Shown here: piece after piece, positions 14,670 through 21,569 of the stretch
Position numbering within the stretch: position 1 is the first letter of the stretch
Layout of the letters: every line of letters begins with the position of its first letter
Origin: Chloroflexota bacterium
Lineage (GTDB): Bacteria > Chloroflexota > UBA11872
NCBI GenBank assembly: GCA_026707185.1
Contig: JAPOXI010000057.1
Coordinates: forward strand, 1-40,445
Length of the DNA stretch: 40,445 bases
Direction of reading: 5' to 3'
Notes under the pieces: model-generated
Told to the model about the DNA's origin: nothing
Database searches by the model: none
Seen by the model: only the letters and a program-made list of their open reading frames with translations
Position numbers and translations under genes: made by a program

Positions 14670-16271
14670 CTAGGGCAGCGTCCAGGCCAGCGCACCGTCA
14701 CGCCGAAACGGGAAGTTCCGACTTGAGCCGACGACCACCGTGCCGTCGCTGAGCCCGCTGACCGCCGCCCAACCGTCCCCGATGTCCCAGTAGTCGACAC
14801 TGGTGGTCTCGGCCGCCCCGCCGTTGACGCCAAACTCCAGGTCGACGTTCCAGGTGGTGAAGGGCGCGTCGCCTGCGAGAAACACTGCTTGGGCGGTGGA
14901 GAGCAAGCCGATGTACAGCACGTCGTCCGGCGCCTCGATGGGCGAGATCACCTGGTGCTGCTTGTCGAACGCCAGCCACTGGGTCACGTCCGACTGGCCG
15001 TGCCGCGCCTTCGAGATCGTCACCTGCCGCGCGACCACGCGCTGATACTCCAGTCCGTGCCGGTCGGGATCCTTCGCCATCGTCAACACCCAGTCGGCGT
15101 CAAATCCGAGCTGGCCGGAGCCGCGGAGCCGGTCCAGCGCGTCTACCGCCCGCTGCCCCTGGCGGTTCAGCGACGACACCGCCACCACCAGCAACTCCTC
15201 GTCGTAGGCCAGGCGCTTGAGCGCCTGGCTCACCTGCCCCACGAGATCGGCTTCGGTTTCGCGCCCGTGGCCGACGCGGGGCATCAACTGCATGTAGTCC
15301 ACCAGCAGCACCTCGCACGGGTGCTGGCGCTGTTGCCGGCGCACGTCGCGGCCGAGGCCCACGACGGTCGGGATCGCTCCACCCAACTCGTAGACCGGCC
15401 ACTCGTCGATGCGCCCCATGGCCTTGACGGCGCGTTCGTACTCGGCCTCGCCCATCTGGCCCGTGCGCAGCCGCGTCGCCCACACTCCGGACAGGGCCGA
15501 AATCACGCGCTGGAGCACGGCGCTGGTGGACATCTCAAACTCCGCGAGCATGACGCCGATGCCGCGGGCCGCGTACCGCTGGATCAGGTTCAGCAGCAGC
15601 GCCGTTTTGCCGACGCCGGGTTCGGCCGCCAGCAGCACCAACTCGCCGCGCATGAGCAGCCCGGCGCGGTCGATCACCGGCCAGTTCGTCGGCAGCCCCA
15701 CGGGATCGCCGGCGGCGTAGGCCCGCATCGCCTCCTCGATCCGATCCCGCTCCGCCGGCAACGCGTCACCCAACCGCATGAAGCCCTGGCTGCGCGCCGG
15801 GTCGCGCGCCAGCCGGTCCAGCCGCGCCATCGCCGACTCGACGATGGCCGTGGTGTCCTCCCCGCTGCGGTAGACCTGCGTCACGACGTCCGTGGCTACC
15901 TGGATCAGGGCCCGCTTGCGGGCCGCCTCGGCGACGAGCTGGGCGTAGGTCTCGACGTGGAACGGCGTCGGCGTGGCACTGGCCAACTCGACGACGCGCT
16001 CCTCGCCGCCGGCTTCGTCCAGCAGCCCGTCGTCCCGCAGCCGGGACGTGACGGTCAGGTAGTCGATCTGGTCGCGGTCCAGGTAGAGGCGAGCACACGC
16101 CTCGAACACCCGCTGGTGGGCCGGCCGGTAGAAGTCCGGCCCCTGCACGACGTCGATCACCCGCTCGATGGCGTGCGGGTCGATCAGCAGGCTACCCAGC
16201 AGCCCACGCTCCGCGTCGATGTCCTGGGGCGGCAACTGGTCGTGCCTGGTCGGCATCGTGGCCAGCGTCAC
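14670..16271 (-). CDS. dnaB: Replicative DNA helicase, DnaB-like, with C-terminal extension
   Basis: 533 residues. Unwinds DNA at the fork. N-terminal domain about 12-110 (PPQDIDAERGLLGSLLIDPH), linker, then RecA-like ATPase: Walker A AEPGVGKT (216-223), Walker B LLVDYMQLM (D325), SSLNRQ sensor, GSGQLGFDAD, and KARHGQSD with the arginine finger region near 423. Host DnaB proteins normally end soon after that motif. Here about 87 further residues (447-533) are beta-rich and aromatic (SVDYWDIGDGWAAVSGLSDG, TVVVGSSRNFPF), resembling an immunoglobulin-like or propeller-blade fragment. Start overlaps the initiator gene as ATGA (16268-16271). Probably loaded by that initiator, since no DnaC-like loader gene is present. 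Confidence 0.9.
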   Translation of the reverse strand: MTLATMPTRHDQLPPQDIDAERGLLGSLLIDPHAIERVIDVVQGPDFYRPAHQRVFEACARLYLDRDQIDYLTVTSRLRDDGLLDEAGGEERVVELASATPTPFHVETYAQLVAEAARKRALIQVATDVVTQVYRSGEDTTAIVESAMARLDRLARDPARSQGFMRLGDALPAERDRIEEAMRAYAAGDPVGLPTNWPVIDRAGLLMRGELVLLAAEPGVGKTALLLNLIQRYAARGIGVMLAEFEMSTSAVLQRVISALSGVWATRLRTGQMGEAEYERAVKAMGRIDEWPVYELGGAIPTVVGLGRDVRRQQRQHPCEVLLVDYMQLMPRVGHGRETEADLVGQVSQALKRLAYDEELLVVAVSSLNRQGQRAVDALDRLRGSGQLGFDADWVLTMAKDPDRHGLEYQRVVARQVTISKARHGQSDVTQWLAFDKQHQVISPIEAPDDVLYIGLLSTAQAVFLAGDAPFTTWNVDLEFGVNGGAAETTSVDYWDIGDGWAAVSGLSDGTVVVGSSRNFPFRRDGALAWTLP

Positions 16272-17131
16272 GCCTCAGCCTCCATGCGCTCCAACTCGGC
16301 CAGGGCTTGCTCTGAGCGGCGCTTGTGGTCGGCCCCGGTGGGGTCCCGCGTCGGCGGCGTCGCCAGCATCTTGAGCACGTAGGCCTCGGGATGGTCCGGG
16401 AATGCCTCACCGGCCCTGAACACGGTCTCCAGGACGTGGGCGTGGCCGTAGTTTCGGCAGTACCCCAGCAGGGCCTGCCGCTTCTTCTTCAACGGCAGGA
16501 CGTCGTGCTGCCAGTGGAAGGCCTCCAGGACCAGCCCGTCGCGCTCCTCGCGGGTCTCTGCCCGGCGCACCGCCGCCTCAAACTCGGCTTGCGACTGGGG
16601 GCGGTCCTCGCGCGCGTGGGCGCGGTCTTGGCTGGTCTTAAGAGAGCTCTCTTGCTCTTGTCTAAGTCTTTGTCTAGGCGCGTGACTTGGGGGGGCAGTC
16701 ACACTCGTGTCACGCGTGACAGGCGCGTGACTGGCCTGTGACGTTGCGCGTGACGTGGGCGTGACCGCCGCGCGACTGGCGCGTGACCGCCGCTGCCGCT
16801 CTCGGGCTTGCCGGCGGCGCGTCTCGACCTTGTAGAACTCGCCGGTGTAGTCCGGCCAGTCGTGCAGGCGGCGCGGCTCCGCGTCGATGAACCCGGCCTC
16901 GACCAGGGCCGCCTCGAACTTGTCCGCGGCACCGCCCCACAGGGCCTGGTCTTTCAGATCCTCGTCGCTGATGCCCTCCAGCGAGCCGTCCGCGGGGACG
17001 TTGCCGAGGGCCCACCCCCATAAGAAGACGAGGTGGCCGGCCGCTTTCGCGCGGTGGCAGCCCAGGATGCGAGCCAGCCGCATCGTCTTTCGGTGGTCGC
17101 GGAGGGTCTGGTGGACCTGGTTCCACGCCAT
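16268..17131 (-). CDS. Replication initiator / phage replisome organiser
   Basis: 287 residues. The N-terminal ~105 residues resemble the winged-helix domain of phage replisome organisers (RLARILGCHRAKAAGHLVFLWGW, DGSLEGISDEDLK, FEAALVEAGFIDA, DWPDYTGEFYK). A low-complexity basic linker of Arg/Ser/Thr/Ala (about 105-180) is encoded by DNA containing an iteron array. The C-terminal domain (about 183-275) is helical, with a DVLPLKKKRQALLGYCRNYG block, and is likely the helicase contact. The gene lies at the right end of the element and is coupled to dnaB. Known parallel: lambda O, where the origin also sits inside the initiator gene. No strong ribosome site; ATG 17131 is the only sensible start. 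Confidence 0.8.
   Translation of the reverse strand: MAWNQVHQTLRDHRKTMRLARILGCHRAKAAGHLVFLWGWALGNVPADGSLEGISDEDLKDQALWGGAADKFEAALVEAGFIDAEPRRLHDWPDYTGEFYKVETRRRQARERQRRSRASRAAVTPTSRATSQASHAPVTRDTSVTAPPSHAPRQRLRQEQESSLKTSQDRAHAREDRPQSQAEFEAAVRRAETREERDGLVLEAFHWQHDVLPLKKKRQALLGYCRNYGHAHVLETVFRAGEAFPDHPEAYVLKMLATPPTRDPTGADHKRRSEQALAELERMEAEA
16678..16787. repeat. Iteron array, putative replication origin
   Basis: GCGCGTGAC-type repeats on the plus strand. GTGAC (or GCGAC) cores start at 16716, 16727, 16738, 16750, 16761, 16772 and 16783, a pitch of 11 bp with one step of 12. An outlying copy is at 16682, an inverted GTCAC at 16698, and a perfect GTCACGCGTGAC palindrome at 16709-16720. An AT-richer run (about 16637-16677) adjoins. 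A pitch of 11 is not a multiple of three, so this is not a protein repeat. It lies in the initiator linker (residues about 115-152). Confidence 0.75.
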
Positions 17132-17154
17132 GCCTACGCCTGCGCCCTCGCGGG

Positions 17155-17177
17155 TACAAGCGGTTGGACAAGTTTTT
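17155..17177 (+). other. Right pair of putative integrase arm sites
   Basis: TACAAG (17155) and GACAAGTTTTT (17167), 12 bp apart, 104-126 bp inside attR, matching the left pair at 2841/2852 in order, orientation and flanking bases (GGTACAAG and GGACAAGTTTT). Also lies upstream of the initiator gene, so integrase binding could affect its expression. Confidence 0.45.
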
Positions 17178-17280
17178 CGGAGACTGGCGCAGACGACCGG
17201 CGTCCGCCCGAGACAGTTCGAGGCCGATCTACAGGTGGGCCGGACCCATTGGGTACTGTCCGGAACAGCCGGTCAGCGGA

Positions 17281-17324
17281 TTTGTAAACCGCAGGTTGTG
17301 GGTTCGAGTCCCACCCTGGGCTCC
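17281..17324 (+). repeat. attR core (tRNA-Thr 3' fragment)
   Basis: Exact copy of 2732-2775. No acceptor, D-arm or 5' half precedes it, so it is not a functional tRNA. It marks the right boundary; host sequence resumes at 17325. Confidence 0.93.
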
Positions 17325-17519
17325 AGCAGGGGCTGTATGTGTGCTGGGGTGTCCAATGTGGAGATTGCGGGTCTCAGCGAAGGGCTCGGCGAGCGCCGCG
17401 AAGAACCTGGCACGGAGAAGTTGCCCGCGGCTCTGGGCTAGAATCCGCCCGGCGCGGCGGACGCCAGGCGCCATATCACCGGACTCGCGGATTCTGATCG
17501 GAGTGCGCTGACGCAGCCC

Positions 17520-18545
17520 ATGCGCGTGCTGGTAACCGGCGCGGCTGGCTTTATGGGAAGCCATGCCGTGGACCGTCTTCTCGACCAAGGTCATGATGTC
17601 ACCGCCGCCGACAGCCTAATCGGCGGCTACGTGGAAAACGTCAACCCAGCCGCCGAGTTCGTGGAATGCGACCTGGCTGACCGCGAAGCAGCGGCCGCAC
17701 TGGTTGAAGCGTCGCATCCCGAGGTCATCTTTCACTACGCGGCGGACGCTACCGAGGGGCGCAGTCAATTCACACCACTCAGCTCGATGGACAACAACGT
17801 GGTCGGGTACTTGAACACGCTGGTCCCGGCCATCAAGTGCGGGCTGTCGAAGATGGTCTTGGTCAGTTCGATGAGTGTGTACGGCGCGCAACAGCCTCCG
17901 TTTAGCGAGACGATGCCGCGCCTGCCGGAGGACGTGTACGCCGCAATGAAGGCTTCGATGGAGGCCGCCACCGAGCACTTATCGGCGGTGCACGGCTTTG
18001 ACTACGCCATCTTTCGGCCGCACAACGTCTACGGCGAGCGCCAGAACCTGGCTGACCCCTATCGCAACGTCGTGGCGATCTTCATCAATGCCCTGCTACG
18101 GGGCCGCGCGTTCCACATCTACGGCGACGGTGAGCAACGCCGCGCGTACTCGTACATCGGTGACACGAATCCAGTGATGGTGGACGGCGGCCTCAGCGAC
18201 CAGTCAAACGGACGAATCTTCAACGTGGGCTCGTCGGAGGACGTGTCGATCAACCAGCTTGCGGATGTGGTCCGCGACGTCTTCTTTGACGGAGGACCGT
18301 GGCCGGCCGGCCTGGAGCCGAAGTCTATGCCGGCTCGGCCGCTGGAGGTGAAGAACGCCTACTGCGCGCACGATGCGGCTGAAGAGATTCTGGGATTGCG
18401 AAACACGACGAGCCTTCGGGAGGGAGTGGAGGCGATGGTGCGATGGGCACGCGAGGTTGGCCCGCGCGAGCCGGTCTATCTCCCCGACAGCCTGGAAGTA
18501 GGAAGCGAGCACGCGCCCCCCACCTGGCGTGAGCAGTTGATCTGA
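17520..18545 (+). CDS. NAD-dependent epimerase/dehydratase (extended SDR)
   Basis: 341 residues. Rossmann motif VTGAAGFMGSH at 5-15, NAD ribose aspartate in TAADS, catalytic serine in VLVSSMSVYG, the YxxxK pair in DVYAAMKAS, substrate-loop FRPHNVYGERQ and GDGEQRRAYSYIGD. This pattern fits the UDP-glucose 4-epimerase/dTDP-sugar branch, which interconverts nucleotide sugars in the cytoplasm. The exact substrate cannot be read from sequence. ATG 17520 gives the family-typical N-terminus. It is the first host gene after attR, so before integration it lay just downstream of the tRNA. It converges on the membrane-protein block and likely supplies activated sugar to it. Confidence 0.9.
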   Translation: MRVLVTGAAGFMGSHAVDRLLDQGHDVTAADSLIGGYVENVNPAAEFVECDLADREAAAALVEASHPEVIFHYAADATEGRSQFTPLSSMDNNVVGYLNTLVPAIKCGLSKMVLVSSMSVYGAQQPPFSETMPRLPEDVYAAMKASMEAATEHLSAVHGFDYAIFRPHNVYGERQNLADPYRNVVAIFINALLRGRAFHIYGDGEQRRAYSYIGDTNPVMVDGGLSDQSNGRIFNVGSSEDVSINQLADVVRDVFFDGGPWPAGLEPKSMPARPLEVKNAYCAHDAAEEILGLRNTTSLREGVEAMVRWAREVGPREPVYLPDSLEVGSEHAPPTWREQLI

Positions 18546-18621
18546 GCGGCGTTTCAGGCGGAGGACGGCGAATACACCCGGGGTGCGAGGGTCCGTTGCG
18601 GGCTTCTGCGCTCGCTCGTTG

Positions 18622-21426
18622 CTAGGGTTCAGGCGGTCTTGGCGAGGGATTGACCCCGAATTCGCCTTCGTACACCTCGTACGACAGGTCGCCGGATTGG
18701 GAAACCACGACCTTCGCCACCGGGATGAACGCGGAGAGTTGATACGCACTGCGGAGCCGCACGGCCAGGATCCACACGCCCGGGGCCAGTCGATCGCCTG
18801 ACGAGTCCAGCCGGATCGGTTCCGGCTGCGCATCCCGCAAGCTAAGCGTCACCGCCTGTGGGTCGTACTCGTAGCGATGCGTGATTGACCCGGGCTCCGG
18901 ACTTGCCTGGCCGGCGAACCATTGCACGGCCGGATCTGTTGGCCGAATGCGTGGCAAGGCCCACGGCGAATTGTCGGCGGGCACGACCAACCAGTCCTGG
19001 CCGGTCCAGCCTTCGCCGGATCTATCGGCAAGGGTGGCCGTGAACTTCAGGCGAGCGCCGGACTCGTCGGCGTCTTGAAGTTGCACCCGGAACGGCCGCG
19101 GAGGCGCCTCTCGAACTGGCGCAATCGCGCCGTCCGGGGCGTAAACGGCAATCTCCTCGTTCCAGAAGACCGGGCGGCGTGCATCCGGCAAAAACATGGA
19201 CGGAGCAAGCTGCGCGGCTGTGACGACGAATTCGGCGGTCTGGCCGTCGAGCGGGGCCGACGGGATGTGGGCCTGGAGATGCAGGGCGGCCCGGTCCGGG
19301 GATCCCAGCAGGCGGGCGTGCGACAGCACCGCCACGACTCGGAACGTATCCAGCGAGCCGTTGGCGGGCGACAGATATGCCCCCGAACCTCTCGGAACGG
19401 CGTGCCGGAGGGCTTCAAACGACCCGGGCGCCGGCTGGACTTCAAGCGCAAGGAATGCCGGCTGTACCCGATACAGCGTGTGGACGCCATCGCGTATCAG
19501 CGGCTCGAACAGTGACGGGTCTTGAAGCCAGCGCCTGGCCCGGTCGGCCAGTGTGTTGGCCCAATCGTCAGGTGCGTGAACGTATTTGATGCCCAGTCGC
19601 CTAAGCGCCGCCGGCTCGAGCAGACGAACGGCATCCAGATATCCGGGGCCAGCGTAAGGGCGAGTGTGAAGGTAATCGGCGAAGCCCGAGGCGTTGGGCC
19701 GGCCGGTGGCGATGGTGAGGGCGTATGGCGCCGGCGAGAGGACTGGCGCGTCAACGTCGGTATGGTCACGGATCCAGGCGGCGATGCGTTCGGACGGGAA
19801 GCGCTCAAGCGCATATCGCCCCATCCACCAGTAGGAGTCGCCGAACAGGCGTGACTCCGGTCCGGCGTTGGCAATCTGTACGCCGTGGCCAATGGCTAAG
19901 CCAAGCTTGCGTGCTGGCGCGGCGACGGTGGGCCAGGTAAGCAGCAGGAAGACCACGGCAGCCGCCGCATACCTGAGATTCGGCCGCATGGCCGCCAGGC
20001 GGGCACTGAGCGCCAGCATAAGAGCCAACAACGCAAAGTTGCGGGCGTGGCCGTCGAATCGGGCTACGTCGTGTGGGGCGAGGTTGTATCTCAGCGTCAG
20101 CGCGCCAAGGAGAAAGGTCACGGCACCCGATGCAAGGAGCAGTACCAGCGAGTTGCGCCGGGCTAGCAGGACGGCGGATCCGGCGACCGCTAGAGATCCA
20201 AGTCTAAGGAGACCCAGCCCGCCGTGTAACGGAGACACTGAAGTCAGGGCATTGCGGGTCCGCGGATCCAGAGGCCATCCAAACGTGACCTCGCTGGATC
20301 CAGTGCTTCCGGCCAGAATGCCGGTAAGCACCCCGCCGCCCGCAATCAGCAGGGCCACGGCGATAACCGGACCAGCCGTGGCGCGCAAGACTGCGGGGCC
20401 AAATTTCCCGTACGTTGGTCGATATCTGAGCGCTCGCCCGGCGGCTACGACAAGCCACAGCACGAGCACGACTGGGGCCACCGTCTCGTCGAGCAGGCCG
20501 AGAAATCCCAACATAGCCGCCAGCGCAAGGGTCGATGGCCAGGTTCCGTCGCCGGGCACCGCCAACCTCTCGAGCGTCGCAACAGCCAGCGCGTAGGCGA
20601 ACGTGAATGACGGTTTCCAAATGTTTGTTGGCACGCCGTCGTGTTCCGAGGACCACGGCAACTCGACCGATGGCCAATACAGTCCCCCGAGCGAGGCTCG
20701 CAGTCCGGCCTCGGGGCCGCCGACCGGGATGGGTACTTGCAGCAACGAGGGTTGCTCGCCAAAAACCAGCGTCCACGTACCGGCGGCCAGCAGCAACGGC
20801 GCGAGAGCTAATGTGCCCGCCCAGGCGCCGTGTCGCACGAGGAGCGCGACTGTGAGCAGTATCAGGCTGGTCCAGGCGTACGCGCTGACGACTTCGGTGG
20901 TGAACGCAAGGTCGGGTCCAAGTGGCGGTGCCAAGAGCCCGAGCAGCAGGTCTATGCCGTAGTGATACGCGAGGTTGACGCCCGGATTCCAGGCCAGCGT
21001 CGGTGGCCAGGAGCCAGCCTCAATGGTGGCCGGGATCATCGAATGGAGTAGCTCGTCCGGAACGCCAAAGAGTTGGCGGCTAGCCAGCGCGACCCAGAAG
21101 ACCGCGACTCCGGCTACGCCAAACCCAAGCAGTGTTTGCGCCGGAGTCTTGAGACGCTGCCGAGCGCGCCAGACCAGGCCAGCGACTAGGGCAATCACGA
21201 TCACCCAGCCAGCTGCCGCCCCGGGCCGTCCCGGAAGCACGTGCAGGACAAAGTTGACCGTCAGGCCCCACAACGCTGGCCCGACCACCAGCCCCTGCGC
21301 CAGCGCCAACCGATCGTCCATCTGCCGCAGTACGACCCGAGAAATGACGTAGCCGACGGCTGCGAGCGCCAGGAGCTCAGTCCCCAGCAGCACGAGGCCC
21401 ACGACTACCTCCGGATCAAGAGTCAT
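18622..21426 (-). CDS. Large polytopic membrane protein, paralog 1 (GT-C-like)
   Basis: 934 residues. About 11-12 membrane helices fill residues 1-520, including a DELLH loop followed by AYHYGIDLLLGLLAPPLGPD (near 135-180), NIWKPSF, and the block DGHARNFALLALMLAL near 455. Then an extracytoplasmic region with TGRPNASGF (about 572), LEPAALRRLGIKYVHAPDDW, and a C-terminal beta domain with WTGQDWLVVPAD, SGDRLAPGVWILAVRLR and a charged end. Layout (acidic/histidine first loop, many helices, soluble tail) resembles GT-C glycosyltransferases such as DUF2298 or ArnT-like proteins, but I cannot name the family. Fourth and most downstream of a tandem set. Confidence 0.8.
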   Translation of the reverse strand: MTLDPEVVVGLVLLGTELLALAAVGYVISRVVLRQMDDRLALAQGLVVGPALWGLTVNFVLHVLPGRPGAAAGWVIVIALVAGLVWRARQRLKTPAQTLLGFGVAGVAVFWVALASRQLFGVPDELLHSMIPATIEAGSWPPTLAWNPGVNLAYHYGIDLLLGLLAPPLGPDLAFTTEVVSAYAWTSLILLTVALLVRHGAWAGTLALAPLLLAAGTWTLVFGEQPSLLQVPIPVGGPEAGLRASLGGLYWPSVELPWSSEHDGVPTNIWKPSFTFAYALAVATLERLAVPGDGTWPSTLALAAMLGFLGLLDETVAPVVLVLWLVVAAGRALRYRPTYGKFGPAVLRATAGPVIAVALLIAGGGVLTGILAGSTGSSEVTFGWPLDPRTRNALTSVSPLHGGLGLLRLGSLAVAGSAVLLARRNSLVLLLASGAVTFLLGALTLRYNLAPHDVARFDGHARNFALLALMLALSARLAAMRPNLRYAAAAVVFLLLTWPTVAAPARKLGLAIGHGVQIANAGPESRLFGDSYWWMGRYALERFPSERIAAWIRDHTDVDAPVLSPAPYALTIATGRPNASGFADYLHTRPYAGPGYLDAVRLLEPAALRRLGIKYVHAPDDWANTLADRARRWLQDPSLFEPLIRDGVHTLYRVQPAFLALEVQPAPGSFEALRHAVPRGSGAYLSPANGSLDTFRVVAVLSHARLLGSPDRAALHLQAHIPSAPLDGQTAEFVVTAAQLAPSMFLPDARRPVFWNEEIAVYAPDGAIAPVREAPPRPFRVQLQDADESGARLKFTATLADRSGEGWTGQDWLVVPADNSPWALPRIRPTDPAVQWFAGQASPEPGSITHRYEYDPQAVTLSLRDAQPEPIRLDSSGDRLAPGVWILAVRLRSAYQLSAFIPVAKVVVSQSGDLSYEVYEGEFGVNPSPRPPEP

Positions 21427-21569
21427 TCGTCTGATCTCAGGAGCGGTGCCCGTTCACAAGATATGTGAGATCTGCGCGTGGACCACCTAATTGCAGCCCG
21501 CCGCCGGTGTCGTATTTTCCGGTGCGAGTGAACGGATCGGGCTGCACGCGGAATCCTGTCATCGGCCGT

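Larger units (their letters stand above)
2732..17324. mobile_element. Integrated element of ~14.5 kb in tRNA-Thr(TGT)
   Basis: Bounded by a 44-bp perfect direct repeat (2732-2775 and 17281-17324). The left copy is the 3' end of a functional tRNA and the right copy is a tRNA fragment. Inside are a tyrosine integrase and excisionase next to the left end, a CI/Cro-type switch, recombination genes, a DnaB helicase, a replication initiator with an internal iteron array, and cargo genes. I found no terminase, portal, capsid, tail, holin/lysin, relaxase or type IV secretion gene. It is therefore best described as a phage-satellite-like or phage-plasmid-like integrative element, or a prophage that has lost its late genes. 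Boundaries are strongly supported; the biological class is inference. Confidence 0.9.

Noticed and set aside
14889..16382. 497-residue plus-strand frame across dnaB
   Set aside because: Antisense to an intact helicase with Walker motifs; Arg/His/Leu-rich composition typical of shadow frames.
16678..16787. CRISPR array
   Set aside because: Repeats are about 9 bp at 11-bp pitch without spacers and lie inside a coding gene; no cas genes. Iterons fit better.
17281..17324. Second tRNA-Thr gene
   Set aside because: Only the anticodon loop to 3' end is present; no acceptor 5' strand or D arm precedes it, so it is an att fragment.
17229..17594. Minus-strand frame containing a GGTRTHNLRFTNPL peptide, and its twin near 2647-2856
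   Set aside because: These are antisense translations of the tRNA-Thr sequence and its att copy, a well-known false protein.
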